The notes: generated from the letters alone by a model not told the origin. DNA of 64,000 bases from Achatina immaculata (GCA_009760885.1 CM019697.1:26252210-26316209); one strand, 5' to 3'. Positions 31,846-43,985 are shown, numbered from the stretch's first letter. A program made the numbers and translations.

Positions 31846-32745
31846 CTTTTCATCCCTGTCCCCAAGACAGATGAGAAAATTCCTTTTATAAGCACAAAAT
31901 CAAAAAATCAAACATGCCCCTCTTTGCATCTTCCATATCAAATATTTTTTCCCCACACATCAGACTAGTGTCATCTGATACAATGTCAACATCATCATGT
32001 GCCACCTCCCGATATACGACTTACAACTATAAATCATCATCCTGCTCAATTCCCTGCATGATGATGCATTTTCTTAAACGACTTTCTATCCATCTCTTGA
32101 TGTTATGCACCATTTATGTCATCTATATCTTTTTGCTTTTGTTTTTTTAAGCTTTACCTTCAAAAATAAACATAATATTGTGCTGTTAATATGGTCTTAA
32201 ATTAATGGGGGTTTTTTTTTAATCATATCTCCTTCAAAAGTAATGTGTTCCTGTATTTGCATGTGTGTATCTGGCTACAAAATGGGTCTTGTACTTCCTT
32301 CTATGTATCTAGCACATTTCTATGGCCTCAAATGTCTCTTCCAGTTTTCTGCTATGTGTCCATGTTTGCATATGTTGAGTAAGTGAAGTTGATATAACTT
32401 CGCTTTATAGCTAGATGCTGCAAATATTATGTTAACCGCGGAAAGAAGCACAAGAAAGCTGCATGTATAAAGTCCTTTATAAGGCCTGCCAACTCACAAG
32501 TACCAAAATATATGTAATTCATATTATCAGCTCAAGTGAGCAGTATGTAGTATGTTTAATTTATATGCTCATATGTAGTACTTGAAATGCTTAACTTGAA
32601 TTCTATGCTACTCACATGAGGATAAGGATTTTATCATGTTTAATACAGACCTACATGTTTCAGCACTTCGTACATGATAAGGAACTGAAAGAAATTAGGC
32701 ATCAGCGCCAAATTATTTTGATTGTAGACATTCTTTTTCCAGCAA

Positions 32746-32905
32746 ACTTACTTGAGATCGATGTGAAAATAACCAAGTGGCACCATTTTCGCAAATGCCA
32801 GAAAGGTCTCCGTGGAAGGATTCTAAGAAAACCGTATCGTGAGCCGTTTTTTTCAAGCGTGTGATGTGCAAGTCGGATGTTGTGATGAACCCGTAAGCTG
32901 ACTTG
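32746..32905 (-). promoter_or_regulatory. EEF2K: Candidate EEF2K 5' UTR exon and donor
   Basis: On the minus strand, a GC-balanced stretch ends in CTCAA|GTAAGT (exon end 32752, GT at 32750-32751), a near-consensus donor. It is placed just downstream of promoter-like motifs and in the right order to splice to the acceptor at 29819-29820. It has no ATG-initiated long frame, so it would be 5' UTR. Inference only; no transcript evidence. Confidence 0.45.
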
Positions 32906-32934
32906 GCGCATGCGCACCCATGCTGTCACGTGAC
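32906..32934. promoter_or_regulatory. NRF1-like palindrome and E-box palindrome
   Basis: GCGCATGCGC at 32906-32915 is the core of the NRF1 site, and GTCACGTGAC at 32925-32934 is a palindromic E-box (USF/TFE type). They are 10 bases apart in a locally GC-rich island upstream of the proposed EEF2K first exon. Such pairs are typical of TATA-less housekeeping promoters in animals. Confidence 0.6.
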
Positions 32935-33149
32935 CTTGCTCTCAAAGTGAACGAAGGTCAAGGCTAACCTGGAACAGTACTCCAGCCTTAAATAGACAGA
33001 AGGCGGTCGGAAACAAAAAAAAAGTTGTTTACGTCTGCAGTATTATGTTGTATCAGAGTTCATAACTGTGTTTTCAGCAATCCGGGACATGGCCTGGCAC
33101 ATTTGTTGCGGAACTTTGCCTCCCTAACAGCACTCCTGTAGGCTTCTCG

Positions 33150-35090
33150 GTTGTGAACAAGATGGCCTGCTGCTGATGCATCCATTTGCAGATCATCAGC
33201 GATGACTTGCAGTCATCTTCGCCTTGGTCTTCCTTTCTGTCTTTTTCCCATTATGTACCCTTCCAAGACGGTCTTCTCTAGATTATCATGACGTTTAATG
33301 TGTCCAAAATATTTAAGTTTTCTTTGTTTAATCCTCTTTACTAGCCAACCTTCTTCAATATTAGGTTCTTGTAGTATGGATATATTTGTTCTTTTTTGTG
33401 CCCATGATATCTGAAGAACTCATCTGTAGCATTTACATTCAAAGGCATTTATGTGTTTCTCTGCCATTTTGTTAAGTGTCTAGGTCTCACATGCATATGT
33501 TTCAATGAGAAAGATGCATGCCTTTTAAAATGGTATTTTTGTAGTTCTGTCTGTTCCTCTCCACAGATTCTTTAGTTGTTTTACTTTCTGAAAAGCGATA
33601 GATGTCCTTTTAATTTCCCTCATTATATCTCCATTATTAGTTAATAGTGATCCAAGATATTCAAAACTCTCCACTTCTTCCAATTTTTCCTCATTGATAC
33701 ATATTTCAGCTGCTTTGTTTGTTTTGTCAGTTGTCATCAATTTAGTTTTTTTCACGTTCAGATAGAGGTTTTGCTCTTCGCTGTTCTTATGGACTGACAT
33801 AATTAGTTTTTCCATTCCTTTTTGTATTGTGGACAGTAATACTGTGTCATCAGCATACCTAATCTCTGGTATTTCACAACCTCCAATTGTTATGGCATCG
33901 TAATATTCTTTGTCTACATCTTCTCTAACATTCCTTATTATATTTTCAGTATACAAGTTACATAAGTAAGGCGACAGTATGCACCCCTGACGGACCCCTT
34001 GTTTTATGTCAAACCAAGTTGTTGTTTCACCATTTATTCTTACTGCTGCCTGTTGGTCTAGATACAGCGGTGATATTAATTGTATCAAATGTGTTAGAAA
34101 TCTCTTTTTTCCCATTATTTCTCAAAGTTTCTGCTGTTGTACACAATCAAATGCCTTTGAGTAGTCTATAAAGGATAAATATAGATTCACATTAAACTCT
34201 ACATTTCTCTGTTATTAATCTGATATTGAATATATGATCTCTTGATCCTCTTCCTTGCCTGAAACCAGCTTGGACCATATCGACTTCTATTTTCTTACAA
34301 AGTCTACCCATTATGATTTTTAACAGAATTTTACTGGCATGACTAATCAGGGCAACAGTTCTGTAGTTTGTGCATTATTTCAGGTTACCCTTTTTTGGCA
34401 GTGGTATTAATACAGTTCTTTTCCATTCTTTTGGGCAATATACCTGAATGCCATATCTTTTTGCACAGTGCATGATAGATTGTTGCACACTCCTTTCCTT
34501 CTGTTCAGCTGTTATCTCATCACATCCTGTCGGTTCGGGTTCTATCTCCTCCAATAATAATTCACACTGCTCATTTCTGCTTCCGCAGTCAGTTGTTTCA
34601 TACATTCCTCTGCAATATTCCTTCCATCTTTCTAGAATTTCTTCTGTCTTTGTCAAGGTATTCCCCCATCTCGTTACAAATTACATTTAGCTTAGGTGTA
34701 ACATTTCTCGTCAGTGTCTTCATTTCTTTGAACATTTCACATTCTCTTCCACACTTCTGATGTCCTTCTATTCTTTCACAACAATCTTGTACGTTATTAT
34801 TTTTTTGGTCGTTTCTTATGTTTCTTCATACTTCTTTTGCTAAAGATTTATATTCCTCTTTGTTGTTGTTTGTCACTTTCCATTCTTCATTTCTCTACAT
34901 TGTTTTATCAGTTCTAGTGTGCCTGCTGTAATCCACCCATTCTTCTGTGACTGGAACCACGTCTTTAGCTGTTGTTATTAAGATATCTCTGGCCTGCGTA
35001 CGTAGCTAATTCATCTTGTGTCATCTCCTCCTGTACAATCATCAGGATTTCGAAACAGTTCTTCGCTTCTGTACCATATTGTTCTGGTAT
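33150..35090 (-). mobile_element. LINE F, 5'-truncated
   Basis: Minus-strand LINE with RT motifs in order: WKRTVLIPLPKKGNLK (34400), RQGCILSPYLCNLYTENIIR (33980), IRYADDTVLLSTIQKGMEKL (33850), and a C-terminal end near 33250 (GYIMGKRQKGRPRR in the decayed frame). Frames at 34375-34656 and 33525-34115 are open; others are broken. A second fragment of this family is at 62086-62400. Confidence 0.85.
33525..34115 (-). pseudogene. LINE F reverse transcriptase fragment
   Basis: 196 open codons spanning RT palm and thumb. They include QGVRQGCILSPYLCNLY and the catalytic YADD in EIRYADDTVLLS, followed by YLNVKKTKLMTTDKTNKA and FEYLGSLLTNNGD. The upstream and downstream coding parts are frameshifted. 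Typical of endonuclease-RT LINEs. Confidence 0.87.
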
Positions 35091-35107
35091 TTTTGTAAGA
35101 TCAAAGA

Positions 35108-35111
35108 TATG

Positions 35112-35164
<53 letters not shown>

Positions 35165-35186
35165 AGAAGAAGAAGAAGAAGAATAA
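35108..35186. repeat. Composite microsatellite (TA)n(GA)n(GAA)n
   Basis: A run of TA dinucleotides, then about 14 GA dinucleotides, then GAA trinucleotides. It abuts the 5' end of LINE F. The flank at 35200-35350 holds short palindromic ATAGTATGTAC motifs. 35350-35790 shows no recognised feature. Confidence 0.93.
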
Positions 35187-35792
35187 CAACATATTACAGC
35201 ACATACGGTTATTGTAATCAACATACTATAGTACATACTATAGTATGTACCTATAAAATGACGTATTAGTATGGCTAGGCACATATTATCAACATCCTAC
35301 AGCACACATTAGTATGTCTAGGTACATATTATCAACATACAACAGCACATATTGGTAGGCCTAGGTAATCAACTCTGTAGTTAAGAATTCACCTAATGCT
35401 TGACGCTGTAACTGAAACCAAAACCAGTTACAAGATTGTTCTTATTTCTGTCCCACTATTCTCTCCCAGCTTGGGACCAGTGTAGAACTAGGCCATTCGT
35501 GTGCAGCTAATGTCCCTGTTTTGTAATGCATTTTGTATAAATATGAATTCGACCATATACTGCATTCAGTGTATTCAAACAAAACAGCAGTGCTAGAAAG
35601 CGTAAGCAAGCTGCGACACACACGTATCAAATCTGAGACAAGGTCAATAACCGTAATTTTCCCGGCTGTTTTTAATAACGATATTGAATCACTGTCTGTA
35701 GGTGGATGTCGCTGACTGACCTAGAAAAGTCGTATTGTGAACGTGCATATGTGCCATCTTTATTGTGGGCAAATTGTTCACATACGTTGTTT

Positions 35793-36300
35793 TCATATGT
35801 CTTCTTCTTCTTCAGCTTTCCGAGCCATATTAAGTCTCATTGCCGCAGATAATGTTCGCCTCCATTCCTCTCTATTCCTAATCATCTCTCTCCATTTGGT
35901 GACACCAATTTCTTTTATATCCTCTTCTACGTTGTCTTTCCATCTCTGTCTTGGTCTACCCCTTGGTCTTGTTTCCCTCATCTCTTGTGCATACATTATT
36001 TTCGTTTGTCTGTTCTCCTCCATTCTTTCTACATGCCCCAGCCAGCGTAATCTGTTCAGTTTCAAGACATTTATAATTCGTTGGGATTTAATTAAGCTGT
36101 TCAGTTTTGTGTTCTTTCTAGCTCTCCATTCTCCACTGTTGGTATCCTTTATTGGCCCAAAGATTCTTCTTAGGATCTTGTTCTCAAATGCCTGCAATTG
36201 ATATTCATCTGTCTTTGTTGTACTCCACGTTTCTAATTCATACATGATGGCTGGTCTCATTATAGTTTTGTAGATTGTTATTCTTGGTGTTTTGGGACAT
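35793..36300 (-). mobile_element. LINE 3' end (family H)
   Basis: Minus-strand 155-codon open frame: FENKILRRIFGPIKDTNSGE, LNRLRWLGHVERMEENRQTK, TRPRGRPRQRWKDNVEEDIK, the classic C terminus of endonuclease-RT LINEs. It ends in a (GAA)n tail (35793-35812 on plus, TCTTCTTCTTCTTC). The frame is fully open over its length, so this copy is younger than most in the window. Confidence 0.85.
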
Positions 36301-36564
36301 GATTTTGGATTGTATGTATATTGAATATTATGTATATTTTATTCCCTATCTGTACTCTGCTTTTAATTTTCTTTGCTTACCATGTTGCTTCTGTTGAAGG
36401 ATGTGACTAGATATTTGTATATTTCTGCTTTTTTTTCGTACGTCTGTATATAATAATTTATAACAGGAGAGAGGGAGAGAGAGGGCGGAGGGGGGGGGGA
36501 GAAATAGAAAGTTACTTCAGTTATACAGACGGTCTGAAGGGAAAGAAATATATGTTTGCATACT
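36300..36564. other. Low-complexity spacer
   Basis: AT-rich, with a GAGAGG/G-run tract at 36470-36502 (GGAGGGGGGGGGAG). No gene. Confidence 0.6.
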
Positions 36565-37700
36565 GGGTTGAGTTAAAAGTTCGCAATGTTTTAGCAGTGT
36601 TTCACTGGCGCACAAAACCAAAACAACAAAATATATATTTGGCAGTGCTTCCATTGGCACGTAATGTTAACAGTTATGTAACTTAATTCTTCAAAATATA
36701 GTCCATAATTTTCACTTGTCTTCAGCAGTCGCTCAGCCGTTTAGAGAAGCCCTGTGTAGTACAACTCAGAAGGCACAGAGGGCAAGAAATCTTTCACACT
36801 GGCTTCAGTGCCTGGAGTTCCCGCGCTTGTAGGAAATGTGTCATCGAGGGGAATAGATAGTAGTCGGAGGGTGCAAAGTAAGGACTGTACAGTGGGTGGG
36901 GCAGAACCTCGAGTTCCTCCAAGTCCATGAGTTGTTCACGGACCTCGTTGGAAGTGTGCGCTGGCGTGTTGTCGTGCTGAAGAAGTACCCTCTTTCTGTT
37001 GATGAGTACTGGGGAGTCGGGTGCGCAGAACATCATGCAGCCGCTTCGGTTGCTCAGCATAAAGATTCATGTCCACGGAGAGACCAAATGGAGCCAATTC
37101 CCAATGCAGGGGGCCCTCGAAGTTCCACCCGATACAAAGCATAACCTTCTCTAACCGACCTCATTAGACAACCGCCTGTGCCATTTGTCCTGGCTGAAGC
37201 CATTGGGTACTTGTGTTGGGGCTCAGCAGGAGAATCCACTTTTCATCCTCAGTGACGATACTGCGGAGAAACCTTTTGTCATGTGAGTTTGCCAACAAGA
37301 TGGCAACAGACATCAACACGTTTCTGCGTTTGCTGGAGAGTGAGATTGTTGGGGTTGCCTGCTGATGAAGCGCAGCTCGTACAAATGCCGAACTGTCGTG
37401 CTTTGAGAAGGGCCCATCTGGGCTGACAAGCACCGAGTACTGGTACTAGGACTGTCTTCAACAGCTTGGTGCAGGGCTTCATCATTGGTAGCTGAGGGGC
37501 GTCCCGACCTGGACATGTCTTTGATGTCGTTATCTCCAGACCTGAACCTTACAGTGCTGCCGCCAAGTAGTCCTTCTCCCTCCACGCTGCACATTTCACG
37601 GCAGCTGTAGAGCATTCAACTCTTTCTTCCAATAATGCCCCAGGAGGGCGCGAAAGACAACCTTCCTGTCTGCCATATTTCCTTCTGCTGATCACTTACC
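36565..37700 (-). mobile_element. Mariner-family element (second subfamily), degenerate
   Basis: Minus-strand remnant of a mariner-type transposase, distinct in sequence from the one at 10714. Blocks: MADRKVVFRALLGHYW (37676), DMSRSGRPSATNDEALHQAV, LLQHDNTPAHTSNEVREQL (catalytic HDN), and HPLYSPYFAPSDYYLFPSM, where the usual SPDLAPSD has become SPYFAPSD. Stops and frameshifts throughout. Exact termini were not fixed; the left side near 36565 reads GGGTTGAGTTAAAAGTTCG. Confidence 0.8.
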
Positions 37701-38678
37701 TCGTGATTCGTTGGCTAGAAGCGGGTAAGCACGTTTTCAGAAAGACGCCGGCACGACGTTACAAATGCCAGTGCAGCGTATAAGACGGGAACTTTGACCG
37801 AAATTAGGGACTGAAAAAACGTGACGAATTGTTGACTTACCGTAAGATTTTAATTCAACTGTCGCCAAGTGCAGGAGCGCGTCAAAAGAAAACTTAAGTG
37901 GTACAAGTAAATACTGGGATAATAGCTGGTAACAGCAAAGGCCTATCAAGCACATGATGACGATGATGATGATGATGATGATGAAACAAGAATCTAAGGA
38001 AGAGTCACCTAATACTGGTCATGTTTTTCTTAGCTGTAGATTCATTAGTCAAAGTCTTATGGAAACAGCTGTGTGCATCAGTAGTTTCTAATACAATCCA
38101 GCTATTGACAAGTGTCTCACAATCTAGGCTGAAGCAATGATGCTCGCTACTGCCAACGAGGGACCCACATTCAGGAAAACTGAGAGGCAAGCAATATTTT
38201 CTTTGTTCTATATATAAAGGAGGAGACGGGGACAGACAGACACATACTGATGATGTAACCACTAATGAGAAGATTTCCAAAAAGCACTTCATGGTAGTTC
38301 TATAAGGAGGTGTTTACTCAGTTTTCATCATTAGGAAAATAGTTCTATACGGAGGTGTTTGCTCAGTTTTCATCATTAGGAAAATCTTCCTACGTACTGT
38401 CAACATTTTTGTTAGATTTTTATTCCGTACCTTATTTGCATTTCCTGAGCCTGCAGCCACACAGCTTGAAAATGTAATTTTAAGCGTAAATTTAGAGTAT
38501 CAGACTACATCCAGCTTCAAGCAAAATGATATATAATAAAGGTATTTCAGCACTTTGTGTAAAAAGTTCAGGATCCTGAGGAACATACATGTCTGTTAGG
38601 GCAACACTTACGCTGAGAAACCTCGCTTTTGAGGTTTAAATGTTTGGGATCAACAACACAAACACTGATTATATCTTT

Positions 38679-38714
<36 letters not shown>

Positions 38715-38825
38715 ACATGTTATTATGGGTGTACTATGAATTATATAAATATATTTTACTATAGGTGTACTATGAGTTATATAAGTACATGCTGTTATGT
38801 GAGTATATTAAAACTGATTTACTCT
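37701..38825. other. Mostly anonymous, with short repeats
   Basis: (GAT)n at 37960-37984, following AAGCACATGATGACG, may be the tail of an unrecognisable LINE. Two ~50-bp direct copies of GGAGGTGTTTACTCAGTTTT lie at 38305-38390, and (TTTC)n at 38675-38712. No gene seen. Confidence 0.5.
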
Positions 38826-39115
38826 AAATCAGTGGTTACCAGCCTCAAGTCCTGATCTAAATTTGGGTTACGTAGTTCTGAGGTAGGGTTGCGAAAAAAT
38901 ATGAAAAAAAGGACAGGATTTTAGGGAAAATCAACGATTTTATGAGTATTTTCTTATTTAAATAACAACAGCCATTCCATGATTTTTTTTTTATTTCGTG
39001 TTTGATAGATTTGATTATTTAGGAAGTGACAGTATTCATAATTTTAGAAATGTCTTTTTTTGTGATTAGAAGCCAAGTTACGTCATGTCGAAAACATCGA
39101 AATATCGTTAATTTT
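38826..39115 (+). mobile_element. hAT-like non-autonomous element X, copy 1
   Basis: Starts with AATCAGTGGTTACCAGCCTC, resembling the CAGTGGTT..CCAACC termini of hAT elements, and continues as AT-rich non-coding DNA (GCGAAAAAATATGAAAAAAAGG, TTTAGGAAGTGACAGTATTC, ATTAGAAGCCAAGTTACG). The same ~235-bp body occurs in inverted orientation at 43725-43985. It directly joins a LINE fragment at 39116. Confidence 0.6.
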
Positions 39116-39548
39116 ACAGGCTCTTCTGGATATCGTGGTTCGTGAAAGTAAAAATAAAGGTCTCACCCTGGACAAAGAGAGGACTGAAGTAATGGTCATC
39201 TCAGAGAAAAGAATACCACCAAAATGTAGCATTACCATCGATGGCACAAATCTGAAACAAGTTGGTAGATTCAAGTACTTAGGAGTGATTTTAACAGCTG
39301 ATGGGAAACGTCACAAAGAAATAAAAAGCAGATGTGCTCAGGCCAAGTCAGCATTTCAGAAAATGAGACACATCTTGTGCAACAGATCCATATCAGTTGA
39401 AATAAGATTCGGAGTACTTAAATGTTACATCGAACCAATTCTGTTTTATGGGTATATAAGCGAGATTTATAGGACAGTTCCTAAGAAGAGGAAAATAGGA
39501 ACACACTGTGGCAACTGGAAAAATTGAGGCAAGAAGAGACGGAGGAAG

Positions 39549-39627
<79 letters not shown>

Positions 39628-39720
39628 ACTGGATGGATTGTCAGTGTGGCTAGGAAGAAAGTCACCAGCGGATCTCATAATCTAGTCTAAAGACAGGGAA
39701 TTGCGGAGAGAAATGATCGC
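39116..39720 (+). mobile_element. LINE C fragment with (GA)n expansion
   Basis: Plus-strand ORF2 piece: LLDIVVRESKNKGLTLDKER, FKYLGVILTADGKRHKEIKS, VLKCYIEPILFYG, then a deletion and the C terminus (KVTSGSH). The (GA)n tract at 39553-39622 has expanded inside the coding sequence, where the relative at 58095-58290 has only a short AGAGAGAGA. Broken. Confidence 0.8.
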
Positions 39721-41214
39721 CTACGCGACGCTGCATGGTACTTAGAATTGCAAGTAGAATTAGCAGTTAGGACGAAAGTCCCACATACTCTTAAAAACCA
39801 TTTCCATCCAACCGAAAGTCGTAATCGTGACTGTTCAAACACTTTGCTCCGATCTCGCTGGCAATAGTGTAATAGTTAGCCTTATTAATACTTAATATAA
39901 AAGAATTATTTGTTTCGGTTTGTGTTAATCTCTGCAGTTCTGAAACCGAAACGTTCTGTTTCCGAACGACGTCGTAGATACTTTGTTATACAAATATCTC
40001 TTTCAACATCAGAAAAATGTGTTATGGTAGATTTCCTGAACTCACCTGGACAGCAAACCTTCTGATATGTTTCAGAACCCCAGAGAGCACATTGATCTCA
40101 TGGAGCAGTCTGAAAAATTATCATAAAATTCACTTATTGAGTTTGTTATCCGATTCCTTCAGTCATTGTATTTATTTTTAAATCGTGTCGCAGAAAACAT
40201 ATGTATATGTTGTCTTTGAATGCGTCTAAAACATACCAGTTGTCTTTATAACGGCATGTGGTTATGACATAATGGCCCCTTTCTTCCCAAAAGACGAACT
40301 GAAGCAAGTGTATGTTATTTGTTGTACATAGCAATTGCTTAGCATGGTTTGCTGGGCGGTTCATGCATGACTGATTTTGTCAATATATCGCTTGCCACCA
40401 TAACACCAAAATGTAAGGAGAGAGAGGGGGGGGGGGAGAGGAGATAGTGAATGAGAAGGAGGGGGATCTATAAATACAGTAATGGCTATTTTGCCCTAGA
40501 AAACCGCATGTGTATGTCAGATGTTGTATACGTTGCTGGGCATCATTTTGTTCAGCAGCTTCTGTACAGTCCTGTTCTGAGACATTCATAAACACTCTGT
40601 TAAAGTTGTGTATTCCATCTTATCAATATTTGAGTGATATGTAATCATTCAATATTTTCTCCTTTGTCAGGACAGTTGGTGCAGAAATAGTATCCTACAC
40701 ATGTTACACCAGGCCCCCCCCCCAACCTCTTGATTCTGTCAAATAATGGAAGGATATGGTCCTCACATCTGAAAATTTAGTAGAGTTCCATGGGATGCCA
40801 GAAAGTAGAGACAGGCTACAGAATCTCGCCATCAGCTGTCTTAGAATCCCTCCCTCCGCATATTTTGTTTATATTTACTGCCTTTGTCTTTACTTGTGCA
40901 GGCTTGACAAAGTTTAGTGCCATACGAAAGCAGTCGAATGATACTATAAGCATTATTTAGAAGAAGACCAATTATGGAACGATGTCCCCTGTAACGCTTA
41001 ATAGGAACATAATGTGCTGCAAAAAGTTCTGGAAATATGATATACAAGAAGGCGTGACCAGTATCAGCACTAATCGAAAACAAGCCGCCTGAGAATCAGA
41101 CTGACTGTCCCAAACAGTTAGCTCCTCTTTCATACTCAGATTATTTACAGTTTAGAACAGAGCTTCCCAAACTTTTCTTTTGAGCGCAACCTTAAACCAC
41201 CAACTGTACATGAT
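39721..41214. other. Mostly anonymous intergenic DNA
   Basis: No TE recognised. Contains the orphan exon-like segment at 40046-40109, two minus-strand open stretches (40146-40364 and 40841-41083) without recognised homology, and G-rich tracts at 40427-40440. 41158-41190 (GAGCTTCCCAAACTTTTCTT) looks like a hAT-type terminus. Confidence 0.4.
40046..40109 (-). CDS. Orphan exon-like segment
   Basis: A 64-nt stretch between a good acceptor (TAATTTTTCAG, AG at 40110-40111) and a consensus donor (CAG|GTGAGT, GT at 40044-40045). With phase 1 it is fully open and reads LLHEINVLSGVLKHIRRFAV then Q, a plausible amphipathic helix. I do not recognise the family, and no neighbouring exon was identified, so it could be part of an unknown gene, an alternative 5' exon of EEF2K, or chance. 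Confidence 0.35.
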
Positions 41215-41560
41215 TTAACACACTAAACCAGCATTAGAACGTGACTTGTAACCCTAAATCAGCATTAGAACGTGACTTGTAACCCTAAATCAGCATTAGA
41301 ACGTGACTTGTAACCCTAAATCACCATTAGAACGTGACTTGTAACCCTAAATCAGCATTAGAACGTGACTTGTAACCCTAAATCAACATTAGAACGTGAC
41401 CTGTAACCTTAAATCAGCATTAGAACGTGACCTATAACCCTAAATCAGCATTAGAACGTGACCTGTAACCCTAAATCAGCATTAGAACGTGACCTGTAAC
41501 CCTAAATCAGCATTAGAACGTGATATGTAACTCTAACCAATAAAAGTATGTGACCTGCAA
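41215..41560. repeat. 31-bp minisatellite
   Basis: About 11 copies of a 31-bp unit (CCTAAATCAGCATTAGAACG, TGACTTGTAAC). Intergenic. Confidence 0.93.
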
Positions 41561-41605
41561 CCCATGAAAAAACATTCTTTTTTTTAATATTGATATTTAG
41601 CCAAG

Positions 41606-43717
41606 ATTAATTGAACTATGTCTAACAGAGGGCATGGTCATTGGAGACACAATATTTCCACACAAAGAGATACATAAAGCAACGTGGATATCTCCAGATG
41701 ATAGAACTAGAAACCAGATAGATCATTTTTGTATTAGAAAGCAATATAGAACATCTCTCATGGATGTAAGGGCTTATAGGGGTGCAGATGTCAACAGTGA
41801 TCACAACCTGTGTATGGGGAAAATGATACTAAAACTGAAAAGCCAACACAAGAAATCAGTACACAGAAAGATAAACAGCCACAGCCTACAAGAAGAGAAT
41901 ACTAACAGTAATTTCAATCAGGAACTTGCCAATCATTCCACAACACTCACTGAAGTAGAGCCGATAGGTATAGATGAATTATGGAATTCTTACAGCACAG
42001 CCATAATCACAACAGGAAAAGCAAGCGCTGGACTGAAAAAAAAAACCAAATAGAAAAGCATGGATATCAGAAAAAACATGGATGTACTTACATGAAAGAC
42101 AAGCAGCCAAATTAGACATGTTGAATATAAAAACAGATCTTGGAAAAGATCTGGCGAAAGCAACATACAAAGAAATAGACAAGAAAGTAAAAAGTTCAGC
42201 TAGAAGGGATAAAAAAAGTATACATAATGGCTAACAACAAAGCTGCAGGTAAAGATGAAATAACAGCCGAAATGTTAAAATCTATCACTAGTGACAACAT
42301 GAGACAACTACAGAGAATGTTTAATAAGATTTGGAAAGAAGAAAAGGTCCCTTCTAAATGGAAAAAAAGGAATCGTTAAAATACCCCAAAAAAGGCAACC
42401 TTAGTGACTGTAACAATTGGAGAGGAGTAACCTAATATCAGCTGTGTCAAAAGTATTTTGCAAGATCTTTTTGAAAAGACTTAAAAGATATAGTGGATAC
42501 CGCAATGAGAGAAGAACAAGCAGGATTTCGAAAAGGGAGAAGCTGTCTCGACCAGACCTTTACTCTAAGAATAATACTTGAAGAACATATTGAAAAGCAG
42601 AAACCATTAATACTGAACTTCATAGACTTTAAAAAGGCATTTGATAGCATACACAGAGATTCATTGTAGAGAATTTTAAGTCTATATGGAATACCATCTA
42701 AAATTGTCAACATCATTAAGGACTTCTACAATGGATATGTTTGTGCAGTTGAAACAGAAGAAGAGATGAGTGAATGGTTCCAGATTGAAACAGATGTGAA
42801 ACAAGGATGTATACTGTCTCCTTTGCTTTTTAGAATTACAATAGACTTCATAATGAAAAAATGCTGCACATGTAACACAGGTATTGACTAGGTACATGGG
42901 ACCCAACTAGAAGATCTTGGTTTTGCTGATGACATAACTCTTATCAGTAACAATGTGAACTCCATGCAAGAAAAAACAGATATCCTGTCTTCACTGGCTA
43001 GCAAAATAGGACTTGAAATTAACAAGGACAAAAGAAAAATAATGAAACTTCCCATTAATCAAAATGGAAAAATACACGTAGAAGGGACAGATAATGAAGA
43101 AGTCAATCAATTTGCATACTAGACCATAGGTACATAGCTACATAGATCAGGATGGTGACACCAGAAAGGAAGTTAGAATTAGAATTGCAAAAGCAGCATC
43201 AATCTTGAGAACATATGGAATTCAAAAGTTATAAGCACAAAAACCAAGTTAAGACTATTCATTTCAAATGTAATATTCACCCTTATTTATGCATATGAAA
43301 GCTAGAAAAACAACTAAAGAAATAGACAAGAAATTAGACTCTTTTGAAAACAAATGCCTAAGGAAAATATTCAGCATCAAGTGGAATGAATTCAAGAACA
43401 ATGCAGTGATAAGACAGATGACAGAACAACAACCAGTCTCATGGGTGATCAGGAAAAGGAGATGGACATATGTTGGTCACTTGATGAGAAGAAATGATCA
43501 GAGAAACCCAAAACAAGCTATCAATTGGAACACAACAGGCCAAATAAAAAGAGGCAGACTGCGTGAAACTCTGAAGGGGACATTGTTAAGAGAGACCAAA
43601 TTAACAGGCATAAAATCCCTTGATGATGTTGAAAGACTCGCCGAAGACAGGAAAAATTGGTGAACTACCTCGCAAGCCCTATGTGACGTTTAACGGCACG
43701 GGAAGGATATAAGATAA
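41606..43717 (+). mobile_element. LINE A, long copy
   Basis: Plus-strand LINE A from the end of the endonuclease domain to the 3' tail. ATTTAGCCAA occurs at both edges (41596-41605 and about 43718-43727), a likely 10-bp target-site duplication. The 3' end reads GGCACGGGAAGGATATAAGA, the family's tail. It is inserted next to or within the second X copy. Confidence 0.82.
41634..43680 (+). pseudogene. LINE A ORF2 pseudogene
   Basis: Blocks in order: WISPDDRTRNQIDHFCIRKQ and NSDHNLCMGKM (end of the AP endonuclease), NKAAGKDEITAEMLKS (RT start), EEQAGFRKGRSCLDQTFTLR, LNFIDFKKAFDSIHRDSL, VKQGCILSPLLF, LGFADDITLISNN (the catalytic box is FADD in this family), and a C terminus with RKRRWTYVGHLMRRNDQRNP. 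At least eight stops or frameshifts. The FADD box and the tail motif link the copies at 14591, 16025, 21439 and 63137. Confidence 0.85.
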
Positions 43718-43724
43718 GATTTAG

Positions 43725-43985
43725 CCAAAAAAAATTAAGTAACGAAATTAACGATGTTTTGGTGATTTTGACATGATGTAACTTTGCTTCTAATCGCAGA
43801 CATTTCTAAAATTATGAATAATGTCACTTCCTAAATAATCAAACCAATTATACACAAAATAAAAAAAAATCATGGAATAGTAGCCAGTGTGGCTGTTGTA
43901 TTTTAAAATAAGAAAATTATCATAAAATCGCTGAGTTTCACCAAAAATCCTGTCTTCTTTTCTTCATATTTTTTTCATGACCCTT
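43725..43985 (-). mobile_element. Element X, copy 2 (inverted)
   Basis: Reverse complement of the body at 38880-39115 (TAAAATCGCTGAGTTT, CAGTGTGGCTGTTGTATTTT, CACTTCCTAAATAATCAAAC). The hAT-like end seen in copy 1 is replaced here by LINE sequence. Confidence 0.7.

Noticed and set aside
32616..32864. 82-codon plus-strand frame near the EEF2K promoter
   Set aside because: No homology or splice sites; overlaps the proposed minus-strand 5' UTR exon.
35793..36201. 154-codon plus-strand frame
   Set aside because: Shadow of the minus-strand LINE H C terminus (GRPRQRW region).
40146..40364. Peptidase-like pattern (GHYVITTCRYKDNWYVLDAF)
   Set aside because: Only a short suggestive string; no supporting motifs or exon structure, so I give no function.
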